From Powellomyces hirtus (Eukaryota > Chytridiomycota > Chytridiomycetes > Spizellomycetales > Powellomycetaceae), in contig JAHLKG010000025.1 of NCBI GenBank assembly GCA_025526995.1, positions 62,001-126,000 of the forward strand: a stretch of DNA of 64,000 nucleotides. Reading direction: 5' to 3'. Of this stretch, positions 12,324 to 23,363 are shown piece after piece (the first letter of the stretch is position 1; the number at the start of each line of letters is the position of its first letter). A model generated the notes under the pieces. The model saw only the letters and a program-made list of their open reading frames with translations, made no database searches and was not told the origin of the DNA. The position numbers were made by a program, and so were the translations under genes.

Positions 12324-13089
12324 TTTGTTGTGTGTTGTTGTTTTTTGGAATAGTGGTCTGCGGATTTATTCGAAATAATTCCAAGACAACTCTCCGGTAT
12401 ATCTGCTTCCGCTCTCGCTGGGGGGGGGGGGGGGGGGGGGGGGGGGAGGGAGGGACGGGGCTTCCCGTAAACACGTTGAGCTTCTCTATATCATTTGCCT
12501 GCCGGGGCGATTTAACATTTAGAATCAAAAATTTGCGTCTATCTCTACACTAATTTAAATTGCGAGCCCGCGGCGCCTCTGGCCTTCATGTTTATGCCTT
12601 TCTCCGAAGCATTGTCCGGAAATAGACCAAAGGGTCCGCGGGGATGAAAGAGTAGGTAGGATTCTATGTTTTCTTGGAATCGGGGATCCTAACGGCTTTT
12701 GCAGCGCGGATAACAATAGACTCAATAGATAGATGAATGCCACGAGAATTAATGTAGATATAGATTGCTCATTTGATTAGTAACGCCAACCAGTATGTAG
12801 CGGAACCGCGAATCAAACTAAAGACAAAAATAAAAAAACGTACGGCATCAATGATCGTGCGCCGATTTCGCACCCTAACTCGATATAGTAGGATGATCGA
12901 GTTCAGCGGACTTTTGCTGGAAGAATGATTACGTAAGGAAGCCCACAGTCGCGTGGGTGCGCAGTTTTTGGTGACGTGGTCAAAACTTGCTTGTTTCTCT
13001 CACTTCCCCAATGCACGATACCGAAACTCTTTTCACAACTATTACATTTTACCATTACCACCGCCAACTCATCTCTACACGCACAAACA
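12324..13089. promoter_or_regulatory. Divergent promoter region between the GPCR (-) and PI31 (+) genes
   Basis: Shared upstream region of two head-to-head genes. It contains an uninterrupted run of about 27 G residues at 12420-12446 on the + strand, about 100 bp upstream of the GPCR start codon. No TATA box could be assigned with confidence and no coding exon is seen. Confidence 0.5.
12420..12446 (+). repeat. Poly-G tract (about 27 nt)
   Basis: Homopolymer of G, continued by short G runs separated by single A/C bases to about 12460. It is capable of quadruplex formation and prone to length error in sequencing. It lies in the 5' flank of the GPCR gene. Confidence 0.9.
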
Positions 13090-14673
13090 ATGTCCTCCGC
13101 ATCCTCCTCCACCCACCCCTCAACCACATGCGAGACCGACTCGCCTCTGCACCCGCCCGCCCTCTTCCAGACGCTCCACCGCATCCTCCCGCCCAATGCA
13201 ACGCCGCTCCTCACATCCCCCGCAGACCTCGTCATGGCGCTTTTCCATGCCGCGATGCTGAGATTCGGATTCAGGTTCTTGGGGTTGGGTGAAGCGGGGA
13301 ATGGAAATAGAAATGGTGAGTCTGGGCCACCACCACTTCACCCCCCTGACAAATCAAACCAAGTGCCAATGTATTTATTTTTATTCTGTGTCGTTAGATC
13401 AGCAACCTGATGTCGCAGAAGGGCAGACGCCCCCGTTGCCCGCCGACTGGAATGCCGCGGGGGATATGTTCTCGTTCCGGTACAAGCATCCGCAATCGTC
13501 GCTCACATTCCTCCTCAAGGGGGTCAAAGTCGGGTCCAAGTTGGTTGTGCATGGGATGGGGATTGAGGTAAAAGAGAGAGAGAGAGCAGCGACGAAAAAG
13601 CAATAGCGCGCGAGGTTTGTTATTCTGTTAATTGAATTACCCTCTTTTCTTGTGGGGTTTTTTTTTTGTTTTGTTTTCCTAGGACGAAAAGCTACACACA
13701 CTCGAGCTCTCACTCCCAACGTTCATCTCGCCCGCCTTCCCGTTCCCCTACACGGCTACACAGCAGCAGCAGCAACTGGGCGGTGGCGGTGAATCCGCAC
13801 TGCAATCTGCCTTTGCGTCCGCAGACCAGCTGCACGCCGTGCTGACCGAGTTTCGCGTCAAGATTGTGCAGCAGCTCATTCCGGGGCTCGACAAGCCCGG
13901 GTTCGAGGAGTGGAAGAATCGGTGCGTGGATGCGATGCCCCTTCCTACCTCTCTCTCTGTGACATTGCTCTGATCTGTTTTATTTCTGTTTTTTTTTTAT
14001 GTGAATCCCCAGCCCCGAACCCACCACCACATCTACGCACGCGCCCCCGTACCACCACCCCATCCCTTCTCCACACACCGACCCCCATTTCCCATATGGC
14101 AGCGGCAGCGAGGGGTCTCATCTCCACCCGATCTTGCCCGGTCGCTCGCCGTACACGATTGGCGACACGGACCTGGACCCGCTCGCCGGGTCCCCGGGGC
14201 TCGTGTTCCCGCACACGGGCGGGTTGAGCCAGGGCGGGAGTATGTTTGTCGGGCCTGATCACCCCATGTTCCACCATGGGGGCGGTGGTGTTGCGCGTCC
14301 TGATCGCTATTTGCCCCCCGGCGCCGTACCCCCCGGAGCGAGATTTGACCCGATTGGACCGTTTGGACCACGACCCGGTGGGGGACCGGGAGGACCCCCG
14401 TTGGGAGGTCTGCCCCCGCCGGGCAGAGGCGGCCCGCGTGGACCTGGGTTTCCGGGCGGTGGGATGCCGTTTAGGTAAGAAGAAAGAACAGAAGAGCGAT
14501 GCAGGGAGAAATGGGGGGGGGGTTTCATCTTTTTTTTTGTTTTGTTTGTTTTTGTTGTATCCAATAGCGGCACTGGTCGGTTCATTTAAACCAAAACCGT
14601 TTTTTCCTGTAGTGGCGAACCCGATAACGACGACCTGCGCCCGCCGGGATTCGAGCACGACATGTACATGTAA
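13090..14673 (+). CDS. PI31-like proteasome regulator (PSMF1 family)
   Basis: Five exons, 13090-13315, 13398-13567, 13683-13921, 14013-14474 and 14613-14673, join in phase to give 385 aa. The N-terminal half is the FP domain of PI31/Fbxo7: LPADWNAAGDMFSFRYKHP, then a stretch with GVKVGSKLVVHGMGIED and a long helix ending in a PGLDKPGFEEW element. The C-terminal half is the family's Gly/Pro-rich disordered region (GPRPGGGPGGPPLGG). The protein ends DDLRPPGFEHDMYM, close to the conserved PI31 terminus. The last three residues MYM fit the HbYX motif that docks into the 20S alpha ring. In animals PI31 modulates 20S activity and proteasome transport; here that role is inferred from family membership. 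Confidence 0.85.
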
Positions 14674-14885
14674 ATACAGATGACCCCCGACAACAGATAC
14701 AACCCATCCCACCCCCATCCCGTGCGTGGGTTCTCTCTCTCTCTCTCTCTCTCTCCCGCGCTTTCGCTTTCGCGTTCCCCCGCTCACTCTTGCGCGCGAC
14801 AGACTCGGGAAGTGAGCGAGATATGATTTTTTTTTTTTTTTTAGCGTTTCAATTCGCGGCTTTTCCTAACTGTGCCGGCACGCGC

Positions 14886-14916
<31 letters not shown>

Positions 14917-15966
14917 CAGTGCTGGGCTGTATGTTGGATCCGTCTGCGCTTTGTTTGCATATATTTTGGTTGATGATGAGAGGGTGTCGTCGCCGTTTTA
15001 TTCGTGTAAATATCGTGAATACATGAGATGACATGAGAAATTTTGGGTATAAAGCGTAGGAGGGGGTGTTGTTTGCCGTCCGAAATGTGCAATGCAATGT
15101 GAACACGGTCGCGGCACCACTCCGCGCGTCTCCCCTTTTGCGTTTGGCTGCGCGATTGACGAACGTGAGGGGGGTGAGGGGTGCGTGGGATTGGGCGGGT
15201 GGAGAGGTGCCCGTTCTCGAGACTCTGGATCACGCCGCGTGCAAATATACAGTCAGCCACACACGCACACGCGCACGCACACGCACGCACTATAGCGTCT
15301 CCGTCTGTCCAAACTGCAGGTTCGAAAACATGAACCGCGCGGCGCGTCGGTTTCCCATTCGCGAACCGCGGGACGTGACGAGTGACGAGGACGCACGCGG
15401 GAAACTAGTGTACAACGTAGAACGCGGCGAGACCAAATGGGGGAAGCGGGGAGTGTGTGACCGGACACTGGTAGAAATGTAAAAAGGTACAAAAACGAGT
15501 GCTTCCGCGTGGTGATGATCGGTGAGGACAGTGGGGGGGATGCAAAACACACCCACACGTACACTCGGGCCTCTCGCGTCGGGTTAGGGGGGGGGGGGGG
15601 TTCAAGGGGCGCATGGGTGGGGGGCATTTCAGTGCTTTTGCGGTTGTGGGGGGGGGGGGATGGGGAGAGATGCAGGACGGGGAGGCATGGATTTTGAGGA
15701 TGGGGCGCTCTCGAGGAGTGGGGTGCAAGGTCAAGTGAATGTATTAGGAATGGTCAACAATGTGAAATGTGATGGTCATGTTGATGTGGGTTTTCTTTTG
15801 GTTGGTATATAATGTTTGACGAAAAGGAAAGGGACAAGGAAAAGGACAAGGAAAAGGCTGGGGAAAGTCGACACAGGATGCCGTCTTGGGTGCAACTGTT
15901 CTGTTCATCCGCCCTGCTTCCGGCTTCCGATCCCTTTCCGCGCGCGCGGCGATATGCCGACTCGTT
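14674..15966. other. Intergenic, convergent 3' ends, microsatellites
   Basis: Contains a CT microsatellite (14731-14754), a T run, a GT/G tract near 14887-14917, CA/CG dinucleotide repeats near 15260-15290 and several G runs (15590, 15648). Open frames here are low-complexity and are not supported as genes. Confidence 0.5.
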
Positions 15967-16599
15967 TTACAATTTCGCCTTCTTGCCCTTGACTTTGCTC
16001 AAGAAGGCGGCAGCTTTTTCCGGTCCGCCTGCTTTGGCAAACACGTCTTCGAGTTGCTGGGCGAGGAGGAGGTCGCCGACGACGCGGACGCGCTGCGAGG
16101 CATAGGCCTTGAGCGGGGGCAGGCCGCCCGTGATAAAGTTGAGAATGTCGGCGTCTTCGACTTCAATGAGGATGACGGGCATGGAGGATTTGGAGGGGGA
16201 GGGGAGGGTGGGCCGGGTTTGGGAGATGACGGGGGTCTGGTTGTGGCCTTTGAAGAGGAGGTACCTGTGGGGGGAAGAGAGAGAGAGAGGGTGAGTGACA
16301 TGGGGCCGAGAAAAGGGATGTGGGCGGGTAGCTCACCACTCGTCTCTCTTGACACCCTTTTGGAGGACGGTGACGATAAAGAGGCCCTGGAGGTTTTTGG
16401 AGAGGGAAGGGTCCGAGTGGAGTTCGCGGGCGAGTTCGGGAAAGAGGGTTTGGGCGTTTGTTGGTTTTGTGGGGCGGGCGGGCAGGAATTGGGCGAGTTT
16501 GTCTTTGAGTTCGGACATTGTTGAAGCAGCGTTGCTGGTGGTGGGCGGAGACGACAGGGATGGCGAGGGAGCAGAGTGGGTGTTGCGCTGGAGAGTCAT
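15967..16599 (-). CDS. SCP2 sterol/lipid-carrier domain protein with C-terminal AKL
   Basis: Two exons, 16599-16337 and 16264-15967, join in phase to give 186 aa. An internal ATG at 16518 would give 159 aa starting MSELKDKL and removing a Ser/Thr/Pro N-terminal extension; either start has A at -3. The sequence fits a single SCP2 fold: a central hydrophobic strand region ending WYLLFKGHNQ, an acidic loop (VILIEVEDADILNFITGG), and the typical closing helices with RVRVVGDLLLAQQLEDVF. The C-terminus KGKKAKL ends in AKL, a peroxisomal targeting signal type 1. SCP2 proteins bind lipids or acyl-CoA and support peroxisomal beta-oxidation. Lipid binding is inferred from the fold; peroxisomal location is inferred from the tripeptide. 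Confidence 0.75.
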
Positions 16600-17703
16600 T
16601 TGGGAGGGGAGGGGAGAGTAGAGTGAGTGGGGAGATGGGTGAGGGTGAGCGAGGGGAGTCAGTTGGTCGGTCGGTCAGTCACTCAGTCTCTTACGATAGG
16701 ATTGTGATTAGGGAAGATTGGAATGGGATTTGTTGTGTTGATAGTGAGGAGAAGGAGGGAAAAAGGAGGGACACTCTGGACGACGGACGACGGACGACGA
16801 ACGACGACGACGACGACGACGAGGAGGAGGAGGAGGGAGGACAAGATGCGCGCGTGACAAAGTGTGGGTGTTAGTTAGTTAGTCGTCGCTCATCAGTCAG
16901 TCAGTCAGTCTATCTATCTCTAGGCAGTCAGTCAGTCAGTCAGTCAGTCAGTCATCAGTCACTAAGTAGTCACTGAGTATTGGTCTATTAGGTAGTCTTT
17001 GTGTTTATCAAGTCTTCGGGGCGCTTAGTCTTTATTTATTTATTCAAATCTCAACGCGACTGGATGTAGGATGTGCGTCAGAGGGACTGCCTGCCTACAT
17101 TTGGGATTGCCTCCATATGGGATTGCTAATAGATGAGGGATGTGGAATGAGTCAATCAGTCACTGTGATGCCGTCAATCCAATCAACCCCATCAATCGAC
17201 TGTCTGACTGACTGCCAGTGAGTCAAGAAAGTCTCCTTCCTCAAGATGACTTTGCATGGACTCGAACGACTTGTGACAACTGACTGAAGTGTCGTCCGTC
17301 GTTGGTTGATGACTTTGGATCTCAAATGACTCTCTCGTTTCACCTCCAAACGCTAGATGTAGACATGGATACATATAGACTCACGTGAGGGGTGGTACGA
17401 CGTTGTGCGACATAGCCTGACATTCCGCCTACATATGGCATTCCATCACGACTCGCCTCTCTCACCTCTCGCTCTCTTCCAAGTCTTCTTCTTTGGCGCT
17501 TCAAGTTTCGAGGGTTTGAACAGGAAAGAAAGAAAGAAAGAAAAGAGTTGAAAGGAAGTGAAAGGAAACGGCAACGGACGGCAAGAGACACTGACGGAAA
17601 ACATTTGAATCTCCCCAAAGTACTCCTCCGTCAATGTGTCAGCCATAGGACGAAATCACCCCTCCCTCGTCTCTCTTTGTGCGATCGCATCGTCTACCAA
17701 GAA
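16600..17703. promoter_or_regulatory. Divergent promoter region with CAGT tetranucleotide repeats
   Basis: Lies between the SCP2-protein gene (-) and the WD40 gene (+), which start head to head. It holds an ACG/GAC-type trinucleotide run (about 16785-16835) and (CAGT)n arrays at about 16890-16960. No coding exon is recognised. Confidence 0.45.
16890..16960. repeat. CAGT tetranucleotide microsatellite
   Basis: Two runs of CAGT units, interrupted by a TCTATC stretch. The same CAGT/GACT unit recurs near 24783, 32036, 49631 and 50686, so it is a common simple repeat of this genome. Confidence 0.85.
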
Positions 17704-20234
17704 ATGATCGAGTCGCCCGCCGCCGTGCAACAAGAAAAGGCTTCAAAAGAGTCTCGTCTGCTCAAGCAAAGACTCGAGGTTCTTGAAAAGGTTCGTCACA
17801 CTATTCTCCTCCTCGCTCCCCTTGTCTGCTCTCTCCTGCCTGACTAACCCCCCCGGCGCGTTGTATCTGTGTAATGCATTTGATTAGGAAAATGTAGCAT
17901 TAAAGAAATCCCTCTACGAACTGTCGACGCGCTTCAACTTGGTCGCCCACAAAACCGCCCCCTTCTCCCTCGACTCGCTCGAAGTATTCGATGCCGGCTT
18001 TCAGCAGGCCCATATTACTGGCGCCGCCGCCGGCATGGTCGGGGCCGAAAAGGGCGGCGGCTCAGACGATCAGGACTTTGGTAAGAGACTGTGCCCGCCA
18101 GTTTGACATGCGGTGTACGAGCGAGCGCAGAGATGGGGGCCCACTCAACAAACTCTCTGTCTCTCTGCTGTCCCAGTAGGCACGGTCTCGAGGGACGCGC
18201 ACAAGGATGGTCGCTCCTTCCACCTCAAGCATGAACTCAAGGGCCACCGCGGTGCCGTCTACGCCGTGCAGTTTTCCCCCTGCGGCAAGTTTCTCGCCTC
18301 GGGTTCGTTCGACAAGACGGTCCGAATATGGGACGCGCTATCCACTCAAAAGGAAGTCCATTGTCTGAAATCCCACTCGCTCAACATCTCGGATCTCTCG
18401 TGGTCCAAAAACTCGGCCGAACTGCTCTCGGGTGGCTACGATCAGACTTGTAAAGCTTGGGACGTCGAGTCGGGGAAGCTCGTGGGATCGTATGCGAGCG
18501 AGGGTTTCGTGCAGTGCGTCATGTTTAGCCCACAAGGTACAGCCCATTGATGCTTTCCAGAGGCAACGCGAGTGACGCGAGTGTGGGTGGACAATAGAGG
18601 GAGGGGAAGGGGATGAGGGGAGGCGGATGAGGGGAGACGGATGGGGAGGCGGAGCGTGAGGGCTAGGGCAACCGTGCTGACACGCATAAACCTCGTTCCC
18701 AGATGCCAACATCTTCTTTAGCGGCACATCCCGCAACGCCCTGTGCATGGTCGACCGCCGACAACCCGACACGGCCCTCACACTGGAAAACGAAGCCATG
18801 GTCAACTCACTGTAAGCACACAGTCACAATGCCCATAAACAGCCGCAGAGGCACGCTGCCTCTCGGTGTGGTGTGGTGCCAGCGCCGTCTGTCTACCCGC
18901 GCGCAGAGATCGAGACTTTGACGCTCCACCTCTTTTTTGCAGATACGTGTATCGGGACGCCACCTATGTCCTTTCTGCGGATGCGGCGGGACAGTTGAAG
19001 ACGTGGGACGTGCGGACCGGTAAGCGTTCGCGCCAAAAAAAAAGGGAAAAAAGACGGCTCTGCGCGCCTTTGGCTCCCATCACGTTCGCCTCTCTCTGCA
19101 GTTCCATCATGTATCTCTGTTCCTCTGACCCGGTGTCACTTGTCAACCAGGAAAATGCGTAAACGCCGTTGCTAACGAACCCACCAAGAAACCAATATCC
19201 CACGTCACCGTCTCGTACAATGACGGAGGTAATGTAGATGCGTCCTACCCCTTTCCCTGACAAGACCCGATCATGTCCAATCGCCCCAAAAGTTCAGCAA
19301 TCTGACCGCGACACTGTTCTGCATGTCGATGTCGGTCGATCCAGACGAGGAGCCCCGCTACATGGCCGTCAACAGCTACGACAATGGTACCAGACATTGA
19401 CCGCAAAGTCGTCGCCAACATCATCTCATCTCATCCCCCCCCCCTCTCTTTCCCCTCCAGTCATGCGCGTCTACGACCGCGGCTTCTCCCCACCAGCCAG
19501 CCCCGAGCGACTCGTGCACGCTCTCAAAGGCTACAAGAACAAAAACTGGCCCATCAAATCATCCTTCAACCGATTCAGAGATGGTATGTGCGCGGGGGGG
19601 GGGGGGGGGCATTTCACCGCGACATGCAACAACCTAGTCACTTTTTAAACCATTGTGTTTTTCGTTTTCGTAGGTAAAGCGGGACTCAAACGAGGATCAA
19701 GTCAGGAAGACATGTACGGAAAGGGAGACATGGCGGGTGTGGCACAGGGCGATGGAATCAGGTGAGAGAGAAAAGAAGATGGGAAAAATGAGTGAGAGCA
19801 GCGCGCCCGCCCACGACCGTTGCCCGCAAAACTGCACGCTGGCCTCGCGTTCGCTACTGTCATGGTGGGCTGACACCTCCTTCCCACCCTGTCTCCCCCA
19901 CCCCCGCAGCGCCGAAAAAGAACGCTTCTCCGAACCCACCCAACTCCTCGCAACCGGCAGCGCCGACCCCTTCGTCTATGTCTACAACGTGGGCGGAGTC
20001 GAGGTAAAAAAAAAAAAAAAAACGCATATCACCTCCCCTCGCGCTTCATTCTTGCATCCTCCCATCTCCCTTTTTTCTCCCTAGGGCTCATCGGACCTCC
20101 TCCAGCGCCTCGAGGGCCACACGGACCGCGTCTACGCGGTACATTTCCACCCGTCCGAACCCATCCTCGCCTCGTGCTCGGCAGACTTTACGTTGAAGGT
20201 GTGGTACAGTAACGGAAAGAAGAAGAAGCCGTGA
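17704..20234 (+). CDS. WD40 beta-propeller protein with N-terminal coiled coil
   Basis: Eleven exons: 17704-17790, 17888-18080, 18180-18536, 18703-18811, 18943-19019, 19151-19233, 19293-19386, 19461-19583, 19674-19761, 19910-20003 and 20085-20234, giving 484 aa. The start is the ATG at 17704. Residues 1-45 form a Lys/Glu/Leu-rich coiled coil. WD repeats follow, e.g. LKGHRGAVYAVQFSPCGKFL then SGSFDKTVRIWDA, SGGYDQTCKAWDV, DAAGQLKTWDV, YDNVMRVYD, and a final GHTDRVYAVHFHP with SADFTLKVWY. Length and repeat order recall WDR13, but that assignment is weak. The protein is probably a scaffold. The exon 6/7 boundary is the least certain; it uses a GTAGAT donor and a 59-nt intron. Exon 3 has a tandem CAGTAG acceptor. 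Confidence 0.88.
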
Positions 20235-20894
20235 TTGGGGAAACAAACGTGTGCATGTATTGTTTTAGTTTTTAATATAATGGAATGGGATATTAGATCA
20301 GAAGGCGGTTTCGCTGCGGATTCTCTTGGGTGTGGAAAAACAAATAAATAAACAAGAAACATATATCGCCCACTCTGTATGGACATTGGACATTCCATAG
20401 CGCGCGCAAAAAAAGAACGGGGCGACCCGCGTGGTAGCCGACCCAAATGCTCGACTCGACTGCCCACCCCACCCCAACCGCGACGACGGGCACGGAGTTT
20501 GCAAAAAGCACAAACCTCCCCCCACCGCCGTGATATGGGGCGCGACATACACGCAAACGCGGGGCGGGGCGTCGATTGGGCTAGATTGTATAGTAATAGT
20601 ACATACACGATTTGTATATATATTTGTATATAGCACCCCCCGGGACCCGTCATGAGGAGATGTGATGTGATGTGATGTGAGATGATGTGATGGGAGATGA
20701 AGAGGGGTGGCATCATGGTGTTATTGTCGAAAGCGCGGGTGTTTGGCAGATGGGTAGGGTCGGAATTGGGGATCGCGGGGGTTACGATTGAATGTGTGTT
20801 TTCACAGGACAGAGTAACAGTTTTTGTTTGTTGTAGTTTGGTGTTTTGTTTGTTTTGTTTGTTTGGGTATTGTTTGGGTATTGTTTTGTCTTCT
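20235..20894. other. Intergenic, convergent 3' ends
   Basis: 3' flanks of the WD40 gene (+) and of the coiled-coil gene (-). Contains a TGATG-type repeat near 20655-20695 and TGTTTG repeats near 20824-20885. No gene is supported. Confidence 0.4.
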
Positions 20895-21992
20895 TCACCG
20901 TCCTCCCAGTTTTCTCCGTTTACTGCCCGACCCCCCACTCGGTGCCCCCGCACCACCACCACCAGGCGCAACAACAGGCGCGTCTCCACTCCTGCTTCTC
21001 CGACTCCCGCGTGGCTGTTCCGGCGTCGTCGTCGTGGGTGGGTGGTGCGGCGTACTGGTCCGCGTGGGTTTGCCCGGTCGCGCCGCGGGTGGCGGGGTCC
21101 GAGTGTGGGTGGGTGGGGTGGGGAGCGCGGACGCGGGAGTTGGGTGCGGTGCGGCGGGTGGGGAGGCCGAGGGGAGCTCAAGCTCAAGCACGCCCGTGTC
21201 GCGCCAGCGTTCTCGGCGTTCTTCCAAATACCTACGGCAAAAAAAAACCCCAAAAAAAAAAGGGTCAAAACCTCTCATCTCAACCCCCCCCCCCCTCCCC
21301 ACAACCCCTACCTAGCATTCCACGCCTCCAGCACGCCCTCCACACCGACCAACCGTCTGCGGCCACACTTCTCCCTCCACCGATCCACCATCTCCTTCTC
21401 GCTCTCCCACGCAGCCCGCACCGCGCGCACCTCGCCGCTTACACGCACACACTGCGCCTCAACACCCCGCATCCCGCCCTGCAGCGCCGCCAGATCGCGC
21501 GTGATGGCCTGCAGCACCCCCACCACCCGCGCGCGTTCCGCCACCAGCGCCCGCTGCACCGTCTGCTGTGCGCTGAGCGTGGATGTTAGATGCGTCGCCT
21601 GCTGCGTCAGCTGCAGCAGCTGCGTCGTGGTGGAGGTGAGATGCGTTTGTAGCGTGCTGTGTGCGTGTGGTGTAAAAACACAAAAAAAAAAAAAAAAAAA
21701 AAAAACAATAAGAAAAATACACACACATACACATCACATTCACTTTTTCATCGTCTTTGCAAAACAACAACCCTTACCGCATCTCCCGCACCCCTTCCAA
21801 CTTGCCCATCCAATCCTCACCCTCCTCCACACCCGCCTTCCGCTTATTACCTCCACCACCATCATCATCATCATCACCCCCAATGTCATTCCCACCGCTC
21901 CCCTCGTCGTAGACAGCGAGGCGCGCTGTTCCACCATCACCGGTTGGTGCGGGAATACGGGTGTCGAGGTCGGACGGAATGTGCGGATGCAT
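20895..21992 (-). CDS. Small coiled-coil protein with C-terminal basic tail (unknown function)
   Basis: Three exons, 21992-21778, 21656-21312 and 21231-20895, join in phase to give 298 aa. The start is the ATG at 21992. Residues 1-70 are acidic, with a run of Asp and a KRK cluster. Residues 70-200 are strongly helical, with heptad-like Leu/Val/Ala spacing (LQLTQQATHLTSTLSAQQTV and on to the WESEKEMVDRWREKCGRRR region). The C-terminal 90 residues are Pro/Thr-rich and end in KRRKLGGR, a plausible nuclear localisation signal. I do not recognise the family. A nuclear or kinetochore/chromatin-associated coiled-coil subunit would fit this layout, but nothing in the sequence proves it. Confidence 0.6.
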
Positions 21993-23363
21993 GGTGTGGC
22001 TGCTATGGCGAAACAATGCAGTTTTGTGTGAAATGTCGCAGACACACACACACTACACTGTCACTCTCGACTCGCCGCGCGCAGCCGCAAGCCACAGCCC
22101 CCACATCTCCGACACCACACCATAAAAACCACTTATTACCCCATACACCGTCTCTCCTCACAACTCCTTCTCGCTTCCTACAGTAGCAACACGTAACACA
22201 TAACAATACCACTCAACAGTCTCACACTCTTACTCCTCTCCCCCCCCGCCCAACGCTCTACAATGATACACTCTCAATCCATCAATCGCCGACGTTTTAT
22301 CTATTCAGATACCCCGCATCCCCGCCCCACGCTCTCTCACCTCCCCCCTCCCTACCCACCCACCTACACCTCCTGCCGCATTGCACTCCGCCTCCGCACC
22401 CCACATAACGCCGCCTGCGTGTAGGGCGCGCGAATTGAAGGATGGCGAGAGTGGGTGGATGTGGCGCACCACATGTCCCCGCACCCCCACATACGAATGA
22501 CGCGCGTGTGGGGTTTGGGGTTGAGGTGATGTCTCACTTGGTCTCGTGGTGTGGATCCCGTTGGATTTGACTGTAAATTTCCATTTTCCGATTCGCGTGT
22601 CCACCCCGCCCCCCCCCCCCCCCACTCACTACATACACCCACACTCACTCACACCAGAAGCAACAAATATCCTCTAGAATCTGGACATATCCCGATCTTC
22701 ATTCCGTACTCAAACCCTGGACGTGCAGGCAGAAACGCGCGGGGGGGTGCAGTTCAACTTCCTTTTTTTGGGTTTTAAGATCCATCACTCGCATTCTTTT
22801 CTCTATTCTTTAAATCGCTCCGCTTCCCCCGCTTCTCCCGCTTCTTTTGTCGGGGGCGATGCGGAGAATCTATGGATACCGATAATCGTATACATGTGGG
22901 GTTTTGTGTGTGTGTGTGTATATATATATATATGGCAAAAACAACGCGGGGTGGTGGGATTGGGCGGTGGTGTTGTGGGATTGGAGTTTTTTTATTGCCT
23001 CCAGAGTGTTTGTGTTGTTACGCCATGTTGCAGCGCTTTGGATGCGTGGTTGGTGAGATGGGGGCGCTGGGGAGGGGTGGCGTGGGGTATGATTTGTGTT
23101 GTTTGGATGGCGTGGGTGTGGCACGGGTTGAGCGGGAGATGGGTACGGAGGAACGTGTGGGAGTGAAGGCGGAGAGGTACAAGACTCTCGGTGGCGCGAG
23201 TCCGCACTCAGGATAGCGGTGTACCTCGGATTCCGTCTCATACGTGCTCCCTGTCCTCATCCAAGTTTCCCCGATTGGTAAGCGTCTCATCCAACTCAAC
23301 GGGTTCGCGCGGCAGGAGGGGTCGAGCAAAATTCCTCGACTCTCGACATTCACTTCCCCACAT
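21993..23363. other. Intergenic with simple repeats
   Basis: Contains a C tract at about 22608-22622, a TG/TA dinucleotide run near 22905-22933 and GC-rich low-complexity DNA. Open frames are low-complexity in both directions; no gene is supported. Confidence 0.4.

Noticed and set aside
16337..16599. Twinfilin/ADF-like reading of the short lipid-carrier gene
   Set aside because: The strand/helix pattern and C-terminal closing helices fit SCP2 better, and no actin-binding motif is present.
16890..16960. Regular CAGT units considered as a CRISPR-like or satellite array
   Set aside because: Four-base units without spacers; a simple microsatellite in a fungal promoter.
20132..21268. 378-codon minus-strand frame
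   Set aside because: Crosses the WD40 gene's last exon in antisense and low-complexity DNA; the coiled-coil gene uses a different frame there with good splice sites.
20697..22031. 444-codon + strand frame
   Set aside because: Runs antisense to all three exons of the minus-strand coiled-coil gene and across its introns; Ser/Thr/Pro/Cys low complexity, no family.
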